Assembly (NCBI GenBank): GCA_044370655.1
Contig: JBILVD010000072.1
Span: 1 to 5,508, forward strand
Length of the DNA: 5,508 nt
Source: CAZFPN01 sp044370655
Lineage (GTDB): Bacteria > Pseudomonadota > Alphaproteobacteria > Rickettsiales > Deianiraeaceae
Direction of reading: 5' to 3'
The notes beneath the pieces were generated by a model, which was not told the origin of the DNA, searched no databases, and saw nothing but the letters and a program-made list of their open reading frames with translations. This document shows positions 5,394 through 5,508 of the stretch, one piece after another; position 1 is the first letter of the stretch, and every line of letters starts with the position of its first letter. Made by a program: the position numbers and the translations under genes.

Positions 5394-5508
5394 TTACCCC
5401 ACAAACACAACAAAAGCAGAAACAGCAACAATCATAAAAAGAGATATAGGTAAAAACACCTTCCACCCTAACCTCATTAGTTGGTCGTATCTATATCTTG
5501 GAATTGCT
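5394..5508 (-). CDS. nuoH: NADH-quinone oxidoreductase subunit H (NuoH), C-terminal fragment
   Basis: The minus strand from the window edge to a TAA at 5396-5394 encodes 37 residues, too short for most gene callers. It begins AIPRYRYDQLMRLGWKVFLP and ends in a hydrophobic stretch, ISLFMIVAVSAFVVFVG. 'PR[YF]R[YF]DQLM.LGWK.[FL]LP' is the hallmark C-terminal loop of NuoH/ND1, the membrane subunit of complex I that helps form the quinone site; the following helix is its last transmembrane segment. The N-terminal roughly 300 residues lie beyond the right edge, where other nuo genes would be expected. The gene converges on dxs with 4 nt between stop codons. NuoH indicates a respiring organism. Confidence 0.92.
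   Translation of the reverse strand, partial: AIPRYRYDQLMRLGWKVFLPISLFMIVAVSAFVVFVG

Overview
The window is AT-rich bacterial DNA. It carries a lipid A gene pair (lpxA, lpxI), the first gene of the MEP isoprenoid pathway (dxs) and the end of a respiratory complex I gene (nuoH). LpxI instead of LpxH, the strong AT bias, weak Shine-Dalgarno sequences and a pile of decayed insertion sequences fit a host-associated alphaproteobacterium, of the Rickettsiales or Holosporales kind. This assignment is inferred from gene content and composition; no marker gene proves it.

Layout from left to right. Positions 1-533 are an insertion-sequence graveyard. The 5' end of an IS1595-like transposase runs off the left edge on the minus strand. 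Next to it is the 3' end of an IS5-family transposase (plus strand), then the 3' end of an IS1-family transposase (plus strand). Positions 534-624 hold no gene, only a weak terminator-like hairpin. On the minus strand, 625-1860 encodes a 411-residue, cysteine-rich, apparently exported protein with no name I recognise. Its 20 cysteines fall into four 4-cysteine modules that look like Sushi/CCP (complement control protein) domains, plus a separate 4-cysteine helical insert. This is the most unusual item here. Positions 1861-1940 are a compact divergent promoter region.

From 1941 to 5389, lpxA, lpxI and dxs lie in one direction with an 8-nt overlap and a 19-nt gap, so they are probably one operon. 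LpxA commits UDP-GlcNAc to lipid A by O-acylation. LpxI later cleaves UDP-2,3-diacylglucosamine to lipid X, at the cytoplasmic face of the inner membrane. Dxs makes 1-deoxy-D-xylulose 5-phosphate for isoprenoids, which include the undecaprenyl and ubiquinone side chains. The usual neighbours lpxD and fabZ (upstream) and lpxB (downstream) are absent from this locus. The 3' end of nuoH converges on dxs with only 4 nt between the two stop codons.

The conserved genes look intact. The left third looks like a site of repeated mobile-element insertion next to an accessory secreted protein.
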